NCBI RefSeq assembly: GCF_003660165.1
Contig: NZ_CP032829.1
Location: forward strand, 1,873,001 to 1,937,000
Direction: 5' to 3'
DNA: 64,000 nt
Origin: Sphingomonas paeninsulae
GTDB taxonomy: Bacteria; Pseudomonadota; Alphaproteobacteria; Sphingomonadales; Sphingomonadaceae
Part shown: one piece after another, positions 36,121 to 44,512 of the stretch
Numbering within the stretch: the stretch's first letter is position 1
How the letters are laid out: each line of letters opens with the position of its first letter
Made by a program: the position numbers and the translations under genes
The notes under the pieces: model-generated
Databases searched by the model: none
The model's input: only the letters and a program-made list of their open reading frames with translations
Told to the model about the DNA's origin: nothing

Positions 36121-37058
36121 GCTTTGGTCGCCAATGCTCGACGAATGGGGCCGGCGGCACCATCGAACAAGAGAATTCCGACCATCGCGACAGTGAACAT
36201 TGTCATGCCTGCGAATTGGTGCAAAAATCCTTGTGCGGCACCGTTGCCCAGATAATAAGTGATTAAGATCAGAATCAACACGCGGGCAAAGTTTGCCACT
36301 ATTGCCATGAAGATGATGACCATGAAAAACAACAGGCAATACCTGATATTGCTGTTGTGCCGGATATAGGCATAAAATAAACCAATGGCGCTGAGGCTGA
36401 TCATTGAATTGAGACCACCACACGCAGCTTTTACTTCAAGAATGTATTGGCTGACATAAATCATCAGCCCCGATCGTGCCACCGGATAGCCGAATAGCGA
36501 CAGAAAAGCGACCGCATATTCGGATATCTGTAAGCGCAGGGGCTGTGTTGCGGCCGCAACCACGCTGCCCGGCGGGGGCAGGACGAACAGGAAATAGGCG
36601 ATCGGGAACCAGGCTTCGCGCATCGCTCGAAAACCGACGAAAAGGTATAGTGCGGCTACGAGCGCGCCGTACATCGCCGCACTTTCGAGGACGATACTGC
36701 CGACGATCTTGGCTACGGTGTAGGCCAGCAGCATTACCGCGAAGGCCAAACTGCCCCAAATTGCTGATCCGGGTTCGGCATTCGCGCGAATGACCGGCCA
36801 GCGACGGGCAAACAACCAGATTGCAATCGCGAGTACAATCGGCCCATGCGCACCCTGTTCTGTCGACCAGGATACCTGTGCGATCCCCTGCAGCGTTGGC
36901 AGGATCAGCATGGCCGCGCCGATTGCGAGTATCAGCAAACCCCAGCGATTCTCCTTTGTCATTGTCGGTTTCTGCGCCGTTTCCTGTGGCAGCGCGGAAG
37001 GCAATGTCGCCGGACGTGCTCCGACGGGCGGGAAAGTCGCCACAGTATCATCGGTCAT
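36117..37058 (-). CDS. xrtV: Exosortase (probably exosortase V)
   Basis: Multi-pass inner-membrane transpeptidase-like enzyme that processes PEP-CTERM proteins. 313 residues with about eight helices. The catalytic triad is complete: Cys213 in VKAACGGLNSM, Arg259 in NFARVLILI and His280 in GFLHQFAGMTM. WFPIAYFLFVLPPPG and LRLQISEYAVAFLSLFGYPV match the family's middle part. The type V label comes from the neighbouring accessory protein and EpsI variant. It is the first gene of a minus-strand pair with epsI; about 280 bases separate it from frmA, room for two promoters. Confidence 0.9.
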   Translation of the reverse strand: MTDDTVATFPPVGARPATLPSALPQETAQKPTMTKENRWGLLILAIGAAMLILPTLQGIAQVSWSTEQGAHGPIVLAIAIWLFARRWPVIRANAEPGSAIWGSLAFAVMLLAYTVAKIVGSIVLESAAMYGALVAALYLFVGFRAMREAWFPIAYFLFVLPPPGSVVAAATQPLRLQISEYAVAFLSLFGYPVARSGLMIYVSQYILEVKAACGGLNSMISLSAIGLFYAYIRHNSNIRYCLLFFMVIIFMAIVANFARVLILILITYYLGNGAAQGFLHQFAGMTMFTVAMVGILLFDGAAGPIRRALATKA

Positions 37059-37338
37059 GGAGCGACGTCCTCATAGATACTTAGTCCACGCATCTGACAG
37101 CACATCGCCAGATCAGAGCATCCGTTAATTGCAGGAATGTCTTTAGATTCCATGGCAGCGGTTTAATAGCGCCTTTGTCGCGCTATAAGTGGCAGCTTTG
37201 AGCACGGTGTCCCGTTCTAACACCCAAGTTCGGTCCCGCCCGCTATCCCGCGCGATTTGTTCGGCATTGGACTGCTTCCGATTGACATGGGTCGATTCGA
37301 ACGTCCTATGAAAGCTCTTCCCCAGGAGTTCGAAGCCA

Positions 37339-38445
37339 ATGAAGACGCGCGCCGCAGTCGCCTTTGAAGCCAAAAAGCCGCTCGAGATTGTCGAGGTCGA
37401 TCTGGATGGGCCACGCGCGGGGGAAGTGCTGGTCGAGATCATGGCGACCGGCATTTGCCATACCGATGCCTATACGCTCGACGGTCTGGACAGCGAGGGC
37501 ATCTTTCCGTCGATCCTCGGGCACGAAGGCGCAGGCATTGTGCGTGAGATCGGCGCGGGCGTGACGAGCGTTGCTGTCGGCGATCACGTCATCCCGCTCT
37601 ACACGCCCGAATGTCGCCAGTGTAAATCATGCCTGTCGGGTAAAACCAACCTGTGTACCGCGATCCGCGCGACGCAAGGGAAAGGCGTGATGCCAGACGG
37701 TACCAGTCGGTTCAGCTACAAAGGCCAGTCGATCTTTCATTATATGGGCTGTTCGACCTTCTCGAACTTCACCGTGTTACCGGAGATCGCGGTCGCCAAG
37801 ATCCGCACCGATGCGCCGTTCAAGACGAGTTGCTACATCGGATGCGGTGTCACGACGGGCGTGGGCGCTGTGGTCAACACCGCAAAGGTTCAGGTCGGCG
37901 ACAATGTGATTGTATTCGGCCTTGGCGGCATCGGCCTGAATGTATTGCAGGGCGCACGGCTGGCGGGCGCAGGCATGATCATCGGTGTCGATATTAACCC
38001 CGACCGCGAGGAATGGGGCCGCAAGTTCGGTATGACCCACTTCGTCAATCCAAAGGACGTCAGTGATATTGTCGCACACCTTGTCGCTCTGACCGATGGT
38101 GGTGCTGACTATACGTTTGATTGCACAGGCAACACGACGGTGATGCGTCAGGCGCTGGAAGCCTGTCACCGTGGCTGGGGAACGAGCATCGTCATCGGCG
38201 TGGCAGAGGCGGGCAAGGAAATCAGCACACGTCCGTTCCAGCTTGTCACCGGCCGTAACTGGCGCGGCACGGCCTTCGGCGGAGCCAAGGGGCGGACCGA
38301 CGTCCCCAAAATCGTCGACTGGTACATGAACGGCAAGATCGAGATTGACCCGATGATTACCCACGTCCTGACCCTGGAAGAAATCAACAAGGGTTTCGAC
38401 CTGATGCACTCGGGCGAGAGCATCAGGAGCGTCGTGGTTTACTGA
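37339..38445 (+). CDS. frmA: S-(hydroxymethyl)glutathione dehydrogenase / class III alcohol dehydrogenase
   Basis: Oxidises the formaldehyde-glutathione adduct and reduces S-nitrosoglutathione with NAD. 368 residues. Zinc sites: [11 protein letters not shown] (catalytic Cys), GHEGAGIV (catalytic His) and the four-cysteine lobe [16 protein letters not shown]. The Rossmann motif is [26 protein letters not shown]-type and [16 protein letters not shown] segments match class III enzymes. The ribosome site CAGGAG lies 12 bases upstream. It is convergent with the aldo/keto reductase with no gap. Confidence 0.95.
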   Translation: MKTRAAVAFEAKKPLEIVEVDLDGPRAGEVLVEIMATGICHTDAYTLDGLDSEGIFPSILGHEGAGIVREIGAGVTSVAVGDHVIPLYTPECRQCKSCLSGKTNLCTAIRATQGKGVMPDGTSRFSYKGQSIFHYMGCSTFSNFTVLPEIAVAKIRTDAPFKTSCYIGCGVTTGVGAVVNTAKVQVGDNVIVFGLGGIGLNVLQGARLAGAGMIIGVDINPDREEWGRKFGMTHFVNPKDVSDIVAHLVALTDGGADYTFDCTGNTTVMRQALEACHRGWGTSIVIGVAEAGKEISTRPFQLVTGRNWRGTAFGGAKGRTDVPKIVDWYMNGKIEIDPMITHVLTLEEINKGFDLMHSGESIRSVVVY

Positions 38446-39432
38446 TCAGGCGAATTCTTCGGTATCGATCGTCTGTTGCTGGGCCGTGGGATAGCGTGAT
38501 CCGGCGACACTATCCTGATTGATCAGAGCATCGACCCGCGCGATCGTTTCGGCATCGGGTTGCCAGTCGTGCCGCGCGATGTTTTCTTCGAGGTGCGCAA
38601 TCGATGCCGTTCCCGGAATGGTCACGATGTGGTCACCCTTTGCAAGAACCCAGCCCAGCGCGAGTTGGGCTGACGTCGCGCCAATATCGGCGGCAATCAG
38701 CGCAAAAGCGTCGATCAGCGCCAGATTGTACTTCCAGTTTTCAGCGGTGAAGCGTGGCCAAGTCTTGCGCAAATCGCCGTCGGGCAGAGTTGTCGGATCC
38801 CGCAACACGCCGCATAGCGAACCGCGCCCGACAGGCGAGAACGCCACGAACGTCGTACCGAGTTCGCGGCAGGCTTCCAGAACAGCGATTTCGGGATTGC
38901 GGGTTTGTGGCGAATATTCAGTCTGCATCGCGGCAATCGGATGGACGGCGGATGCTTTGCGCAGAGTGTCGGCGGACATTTCTGACAGGCCGATGCTGCC
39001 GATTTTTCCGGCCTTTACCGCATCTGCGAGTTCACCGATTGAATCCTCGATCGGCGTGTTGAAATCGCGGCGGTGGAGGTAATAAAGATCGATGTGATCG
39101 GTTTGGAGAAGTTTCAGGCTCTCTTCCAACGCAGCACGGATTGTTGCTGGTCGACAGTCGATCCTCCGCTTTTCCCCATCAACGATGATACCGGTTTTCG
39201 ATGCGAGAAAGAATTCCTTGCGCCGCCCCTTCAAAGCTTCGCCGATCAGCGTTTCGTTCTTGCCGACGCCATAGATGCGGGCGGTGTCGAGGTGGTTATA
39301 GCCAATGTCGAGCGCACGGTTCAGTAAGATCGCGCCATCTTCGGGACTCGGCGGTATGCCATAGGCCCAGGACAGTGACATACAGCCAAGACCGATCGGG
39401 TTGACTGCGTGCCCATTAATCGTTCGCGTCAT
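38446..39432 (-). CDS. Aldo/keto reductase
   Basis: 328-residue NADPH-dependent reductase with a TIM-barrel fold. Catalytic tetrad members seen: Asp and Tyr in NHLDTARIYGVGKNE, Lys in FLASKTGI, His in LYYLHRRD. The cofactor end IGLSEMSADTLRKASAVHP and the later ALGWVLAKGDHIVTIPGTAS are as in the YghZ/AKR13-like group. It starts MTRTINGHAVNPIGLGCMSL. The substrate is not defined. It ends directly against frmA. Confidence 0.92.
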   Translation of the reverse strand: MTRTINGHAVNPIGLGCMSLSWAYGIPPSPEDGAILLNRALDIGYNHLDTARIYGVGKNETLIGEALKGRRKEFFLASKTGIIVDGEKRRIDCRPATIRAALEESLKLLQTDHIDLYYLHRRDFNTPIEDSIGELADAVKAGKIGSIGLSEMSADTLRKASAVHPIAAMQTEYSPQTRNPEIAVLEACRELGTTFVAFSPVGRGSLCGVLRDPTTLPDGDLRKTWPRFTAENWKYNLALIDAFALIAADIGATSAQLALGWVLAKGDHIVTIPGTASIAHLEENIARHDWQPDAETIARVDALINQDSVAGSRYPTAQQQTIDTEEFA

Positions 39433-39499
39433 CGATTATATCCTGACTGTCGAGAGGTTTGCGGACGTGTAGCGGATGGTTCTCGTCCGGGTCCAGCGG

Positions 39500-40618
39500 C
39501 TAAAGCGGAAGGGCTGGCTGACGGGATTCTGCCTCAGCTTCGCTCTGTTCGATCCCCGACAATGTGAGGCCGAGCAGGCGGATACCCCTGGTCGTGGGAA
39601 GCATCGTTTCCAATAGCGCAACGCCAGCGTCGCGAAAACTGGTTGGTATGTCGGGTGCCACCAACGTCGATCTAGCTCGCGTAATCGTGTGGAAGTCGGA
39701 AAAGCGGACCTTCAGCGTCACCGTTCGCCCGCACACACCATGGCGTTCGATACGTGTCCAGGCCGCCTCTGCCACGTGATCAAGAGCCGCCATCAATGCA
39801 TCGCGATCGGTGATGTCGGTTTCGAACGTCCGCTCTGCACCCACCGATTTGGTAGCACGATGTGAGCGGACAGGGCGGTCGTCGCGGCCGCGCGCTGCGT
39901 TGAACAAATAGGATGCACTGCTGCCGAAATGAGCTTGAAGATATTCGAGAGACTGTGCGCACAGATCGGCACCGGTGAGGATGCCGAGGCGCTCCATTTT
40001 GGCGGCGGTGACCGGCCCGACACCGTGAAAGCGGCGAACCGGCAGACTGGCCACAAACGCGGCCCCGCTTTGCGGCGGGATGACGCACATTCCATCGGGT
40101 TTGTTTTGGTCTGACGCGAGCTTTGCAATGAACTTATTATAGGAAACGCCAGCCGACGCGGTCAGCCCGGTCATTTCGAAAATGCGCGCGCGTATCTGCT
40201 GTGCCGTCACTCGGGCCGATCCGACGCAGCGTCGGTCTTCACTTACATCGAGATAGGCTTCGTCGAGGGAAAGGGGCTCGATAAGATCGGTGTATTCGGC
40301 GAAAATCTCACGGATCTGTTGCGACACTATGCGGTATGCTTCGAAACGGGGCGGGACGAAGATGAGGTTGGGGCATTGCCGGGCCGCCGTGACCGAGGGC
40401 ATTGCGGACTTCACGCCGAAGACCCGGGCTTCGTAGCTGGCCGCCGCGACGACGCCGCGCGCTCTGCTGCCACCGACTGCGACCGGCTTTCCCCGTAACT
40501 CCGGGTTATCGCGCTGTTCGACCGAAGCGAAAAACGCGTCCATGTCGATGTGGATAATTTTGCGGACAGGCGCCGTGTATGAGTCGGGAAGAGGGGCGGG
40601 GGCTGCGATGTCGGCCAT
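39500..40618 (-). CDS. dinB: DNA polymerase IV (Y family)
   Basis: Error-prone translesion polymerase. 372 residues from the ATG at 40618; the frame is open to 40669 but that part is not family-like. Motifs: IIHIDMDAFFASVEQRDNP at the first metal-binding Asp, GVVAAASYEARVFGVKSAMP, SLDEAYLDVSED with the catalytic D-E, ASAGVSYNKFIAKLASD, and the helix-hairpin-helix region FHGVGPVTAAKMERLG. The little-finger domain follows with RSHRATKSVGAERTFETDI. No clear beta-clamp QLxLF ending was found; the C-terminus is ESRQPALPL, which may serve. No LexA-type box was identified with confidence. Confidence 0.94.
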   Translation of the reverse strand: MADIAAPAPLPDSYTAPVRKIIHIDMDAFFASVEQRDNPELRGKPVAVGGSRARGVVAAASYEARVFGVKSAMPSVTAARQCPNLIFVPPRFEAYRIVSQQIREIFAEYTDLIEPLSLDEAYLDVSEDRRCVGSARVTAQQIRARIFEMTGLTASAGVSYNKFIAKLASDQNKPDGMCVIPPQSGAAFVASLPVRRFHGVGPVTAAKMERLGILTGADLCAQSLEYLQAHFGSSASYLFNAARGRDDRPVRSHRATKSVGAERTFETDITDRDALMAALDHVAEAAWTRIERHGVCGRTVTLKVRFSDFHTITRARSTLVAPDIPTSFRDAGVALLETMLPTTRGIRLLGLTLSGIEQSEAEAESRQPALPL

Positions 40619-40681
40619 CGAGTCGTAGCGTAGCCATCTATAGAACTTATTACCAGAACAAACCGGCAACGATCCGGCGGA

Positions 40682-41275
40682 TTAAACCTTGTCGGAATAA
40701 AGCATCCGGCCAGAGCCGAGCAGGCCGATCACCTGCGGCAACATATGTTCGGCAACCGCAAAACAACCTTCGCTGCGGCCGATTTTACCCCATGTGCTGA
40801 TCTGGTTTTCGCTGACATAGGGTGCGCCATGAATTACGATGGCGCGCGGTTCGGCGTTGTAATTATCGGGGTCCAGCCCCTTCAACCGCATAGCCTGTCC
40901 ATGCACGCCATTGTAGAAATCTCCGGTGACATAGGCACCTGATGATGACGCCAGCGAGTTCGGCTCGTTCGAAAACCGTTCCAGCCAACCCGTATGAGTG
41001 GGGTCTGAACCGCGACCATGAGCGACCAGATAGGATGAAACCGTCCCACCCATCAGATCGACAATATGAAAGCGCAGTTCGCGGGACGGGCGGGAGAAGT
41101 CGGCGATGCCTACGCGATCGCGCAAGGCGAAATTGCTGTGATGCCGGTCCAGCGATGCCTTTGCGCGGGCCAGAAGAACGTCCTGTGTCGAGCCCGTCGC
41201 CCAGGCCTGCCGCGTGAAGGCTAGCGCGGCCCCGCCGATGGCAAGCGAAGTGAACTGACGTCGATTCATGCTCAT
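40682..41275 (-). CDS. Murein L,D-transpeptidase catalytic-domain protein (YkuD_2 family)
   Basis: 197 residues. A twin-arginine-like signal (MNRRQFTSLAIGGAALAF) directs it to the periplasm. The catalytic domain has LRFHIVDLMGGTVSSYLVAH, GAYVTGDFYNGVHGQAM and PRAIVIHGAPYVSE, closing with IGRSEGCFAVAEHMLP, where Cys is the expected nucleophile and the earlier His the partner. It belongs to the same broad fold as L,D-transpeptidases. It is the last of four envelope genes on this strand. Confidence 0.87.
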   Translation of the reverse strand: MSMNRRQFTSLAIGGAALAFTRQAWATGSTQDVLLARAKASLDRHHSNFALRDRVGIADFSRPSRELRFHIVDLMGGTVSSYLVAHGRGSDPTHTGWLERFSNEPNSLASSSGAYVTGDFYNGVHGQAMRLKGLDPDNYNAEPRAIVIHGAPYVSENQISTWGKIGRSEGCFAVAEHMLPQVIGLLGSGRMLYSDKV

Positions 41276-41315
41276 CTCATAGCAGACTTCGCATTAATCC
41301 CAAATAAACAGACCA

Positions 41316-42464
41316 TTACCGGCGGTAGCGCGGGCTGGACTGGCCGTTCGAACCCGATTTCCAGTCGTCGATAACGGCGCGGGCAACATTGGCGATGATC
41401 GCCTGACGCTCGGCGATCGGTCGCGAACTGCGTGCGACCATGACGGCCACGGCATAGATATGGCCATCTGGCGCAGTCAGCAGGCCGACATCGTTGAAGC
41501 CCGCGACGACACCGCCCAATTCCTGCCCGGTGCCGGTCTTGTGGGCGAGCAGCCAGTCGGGCTCTATCGCAGCCTTCATGCGCGCGCGGCCGGTCTTGCT
41601 GCGCTCCATCAGGGCAAGCAAATTCTGTGTGCCGGTCGGTGTCAGAAGATCGCCGCGAACCAGTCGGGCCAGCGCAAGTGTAATCGCATTCGGCGCTGCG
41701 CCATCGACCGGGTTTTCAGCATAAGCCTCGATCGCCGCACGTCGTTTCTCGAGAGGGATGCTAGCGCGAGCCTGTTCGAATCCGTTGCCGCTCGAGAAAG
41801 CCTGTCGCCAGGTTATGCCGGCAATTCCACTTTGCAGCAGCCGTTCGCCGGGGCCGAAGCGTACATTGGAAATCCGCAGGCGCGTCAGCATGGAGCGGAT
41901 GGCGGTGGGACCACCGATGCGACGAAGCAGCATATCGTTTGCGGTATTGTCGCTCTGCGTCATCTGGCGTTCGAGCAATTCGGAAACGGTCGCGCGATAA
42001 CCCTGTTCGCCGACCAGCGCCCGGATGGGCTGGTGGAACAGCGTCAGGTCGTTGCGGGTAACGATCATGGCATCGTCGGGCCGAAGCGCGCCGCGGTCCA
42101 TTGCGTCGAAAACGGCAAGGGCGACCCAAAGTTTGCTGACCGACTGCTGCGGGCAAAGGCGATCGCCGTTCCATGAGGTCGACCAGCCTTCGCGAATGTC
42201 GCGTACCGAGATGCCGACGCCGGGACCGAAAGCGCGACCGAGTTCGGCGATCTTTGCCGAAATCCGCGCGGGGGCAGGGCGATCGGGTGCTGCCGCGATC
42301 GACTGGTATGTAGGGGATGTCGACTGTGCGGGCAGGATCGATTGCGGACGGCGGTTGCCTTCTTCTCCGCCATATTGTGCGTCGCCGGATGCCGACCATG
42401 TAAAAGTAGCGGCCACTGCGACCAGCAATGGTGGGATCATCCGGCGCGACATGGCAAAACTCAT
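41316..42464 (-). CDS. Class A beta-lactamase-related serine hydrolase
   Basis: 382 residues with a signal peptide (MIPPLLVAVAATFTWSASG). The serine active site is S-V-S-K (Ser108, Lys111), then S-D-N at 171-173 and H-K-T-G with Lys309. A glutamate (Glu207) lies exactly 36 residues after the SDN serine, as Glu166 does in class A lactamases, but the usual E-x-x-L-N reads E-R-L-L-Q, with Gln in place of Asn170. It could be a lactamase, a D,D-peptidase-like enzyme or a regulator. The ATG overlaps the small lipoprotein gene by four bases. Confidence 0.87.
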   Translation of the reverse strand: MSFAMSRRMIPPLLVAVAATFTWSASGDAQYGGEEGNRRPQSILPAQSTSPTYQSIAAAPDRPAPARISAKIAELGRAFGPGVGISVRDIREGWSTSWNGDRLCPQQSVSKLWVALAVFDAMDRGALRPDDAMIVTRNDLTLFHQPIRALVGEQGYRATVSELLERQMTQSDNTANDMLLRRIGGPTAIRSMLTRLRISNVRFGPGERLLQSGIAGITWRQAFSSGNGFEQARASIPLEKRRAAIEAYAENPVDGAAPNAITLALARLVRGDLLTPTGTQNLLALMERSKTGRARMKAAIEPDWLLAHKTGTGQELGGVVAGFNDVGLLTAPDGHIYAVAVMVARSSRPIAERQAIIANVARAVIDDWKSGSNGQSSPRYRR

Positions 42465-42805
42465 TGAACCTTCTCACTCACATTGGCTGGAGCTGTCTGA
42501 TCCGGACGGGGCAGACGCGATGTCATGCCCGACGCATCGGCGTCTTCCTGCATCTGCTGATCCTCTGTCGTATGGTCGACAGGCGCCGCGACCGCTACGT
42601 TGGAAGGGGGAGGAGTTTCGTGCAACGTTTCGACAGGCTGCGGGGCCGCCTCGGGCGGAATTTCGCCTGTATTTTGATCGTCGGCGTAATTTCCCGGCTC
42701 GTCCGTCTGCTGGTGGTTCGGCTCTTTCGAGCAGGCAGCGAGGCCCAGCAGAGCGGCAAATGCCAGCGGACCAGCGATGCGCGCGACTTTTGAAAACTTC
42801 ATCAT
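42461..42805 (-). CDS. Small acidic lipoprotein of unknown function
   Basis: 114 residues; lipobox LAAC after a good signal (ARIAGPLAFAALLG). The mature part is Pro/Glu/Asp/Gln-rich and probably disordered. Two adjacent ATG codons (42805, 42802) overlap the stop of the L,D-transpeptidase gene, and its own end overlaps the serine hydrolase start by four bases, so it is coupled to both. It may be a small partner of the peptidoglycan enzymes; no homologue is recognised. Confidence 0.75.
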   Translation of the reverse strand: MMKFSKVARIAGPLAFAALLGLAACSKEPNHQQTDEPGNYADDQNTGEIPPEAAPQPVETLHETPPPSNVAVAAPVDHTTEDQQMQEDADASGMTSRLPRPDQTAPANVSEKVQ

Positions 42806-44346
42806 TGCGATACCCCCTGGACTGCCACGGTCATTGCCGCGCGCCGTGTTGATGCTTCGATCTTGCTCGCCAGTAATTTATCCCAGCCATAGGGATCGTC
42901 CCGAAAGTTCATCTGCCCGTTACCGCTGGCAAATGCAGTCCAATAAAGCAGATAGACGGCCACCTGTTGCGGAAGCGCGACGCGCTGAGTCGGACCGGCA
43001 TCAATAGCGGCCTGAACCGCGTCGCCGGTCCACTTCGGATCATCCTTCAGCACGAGTTCGGCCAATTCCACCGGCTTTTCGAGCCGCACGCAACCGTGAC
43101 TGGCAAGGCGACTATAGCTCGAGAATTTTGCCCGGCTTGGCGTATCGTGGAGATAGACCGAGAAAGAATTGTCGAAATCGAACTTCAGGCGACCCAGCGC
43201 ACTTGTCGCTCCGGCGGCCTGTTGCAGCCGCTGACCCGTCGCAGGTGTGCCGATAATCTTGAAACCATGCTTAGCCAGATAGCCCTTGTTCGCACGTTCT
43301 TTCGGCCAAAGCTCACGCGTGGCGATCGATGTCGGCACGTTCCACGGTGGATTGATGACGATGCTGCGGATGTTCGATTGCAGCATCGGCGTCTCGTCAC
43401 CGGGGCGGCCAGTGACGGCGCGCATCGACTTCACCGGTCGGTCGCCTTCGAATACCGTGAGCACGGCTGCGGCGATATTCACCTGAATGCGGTGCGTCGG
43501 CAATTCGGCGGGCAACCAGCGCCACCGCTCCATATTCGCCATGATCGCGCCAATCCGGTCATCGACGCCGACGTTCAGCGCGGCGAGCGTCTCTGCACCG
43601 GCGCTGCCGGTCGGGTTCAGCCCATAACGTCGCTGCGCACGCTGGACGGCATCGCGTAACGGCGCATCGAAGGTTGTCCCTTTCACTGAAACGTCGCGAT
43701 CCTCAACCGCAAGACGTTGGCGCAAGGCGAGAACGCGCGCATCGGTTTGCCCCATCGACAGCGCGGGGCCAGCAGGAATTGCGCGCCAGCCGCCATTATC
43801 CTTGATCGCGCGATAGTTGACCAATCCGCGCCGAAGCCCGTCATAGCCCGCATAGGGAGGCGCAAGATTGACGATCCAGCTTTGCAACTGGTTGCCGGCA
43901 ACGGCATCGGCAAAGCTCCGCGTCGGATCATAAGCCGCCGGACGCAGCGCCCACACCGTCAGGAAGTCGGTTGTGTCGAGCCGCCCGGCATGGATTGCCC
44001 GCGCTCTATCAAGTGCCTCTGCAACGAGCGCGTCGCCCGTAAGTGTCGCGGTCGCGGCCGGATTGGTGCGCGCCAGCCCCGGCGCGGCGACATCGGCCAG
44101 CCAGCTTGTCAGCGTGGCTTCCTGCGCCGCAGACAGTCGCGGGATGCGGATTGGTGGCAATGTGGGGACAACCGGCGGTTGAACCAACGTCGGCTGGACC
44201 GGAGCGGGCTTTGTCGCGGGCTTTAGCGTGTCGGGCAGGATATTGACCGGCGCGTTCTGGGCCTGCGGGTTCTGAGCCTGCGCAATGCCCCCGGCCAGTG
44301 CGGCGGAAGCCATTGATAACGCCAAAAATGTTAGTTTGAGTGCCAT
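42802..44346 (-). CDS. L,D-transpeptidase of the YcbB/LdtD type
   Basis: Periplasmic enzyme that makes 3-3 cross-links in peptidoglycan. 514 residues from the ATG at 44346, with signal FLALSMASAALAGGIAQAQ. A Pro-rich linker is followed by an alpha domain, a peptidoglycan-binding domain (DARVLALRQRLAVED, AVQRAQRRYGLNPTG), then the YkuD domain: IQVNIAAAVLTVFEGDRPVK, VTGRPGDETPML and the active-site SHGCVRL with Cys419. NPPWNVPTSIA is typical of the YcbB branch. It opens an operon with the lipoprotein and the lactamase-like hydrolase. Confidence 0.93.
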   Translation of the reverse strand: MALKLTFLALSMASAALAGGIAQAQNPQAQNAPVNILPDTLKPATKPAPVQPTLVQPPVVPTLPPIRIPRLSAAQEATLTSWLADVAAPGLARTNPAATATLTGDALVAEALDRARAIHAGRLDTTDFLTVWALRPAAYDPTRSFADAVAGNQLQSWIVNLAPPYAGYDGLRRGLVNYRAIKDNGGWRAIPAGPALSMGQTDARVLALRQRLAVEDRDVSVKGTTFDAPLRDAVQRAQRRYGLNPTGSAGAETLAALNVGVDDRIGAIMANMERWRWLPAELPTHRIQVNIAAAVLTVFEGDRPVKSMRAVTGRPGDETPMLQSNIRSIVINPPWNVPTSIATRELWPKERANKGYLAKHGFKIIGTPATGQRLQQAAGATSALGRLKFDFDNSFSVYLHDTPSRAKFSSYSRLASHGCVRLEKPVELAELVLKDDPKWTGDAVQAAIDAGPTQRVALPQQVAVYLLYWTAFASGNGQMNFRDDPYGWDKLLASKIEASTRRAAMTVAVQGVSQ

Positions 44347-44512
44347 TAAGTCCCGCGTTTCTTTTGATGAGCCGTTCGCCACGCAATACCATGGCAAATA
44401 CAGCCTGTGAATCATATGAACAGCGCCGCTGTCCAGAGCGTCGATTTATAATCGGCACTGATATAGTGGGAAAAGGGCGACATTGCTGCCATTATCGTCT
44501 ATGCGCGCCGGC

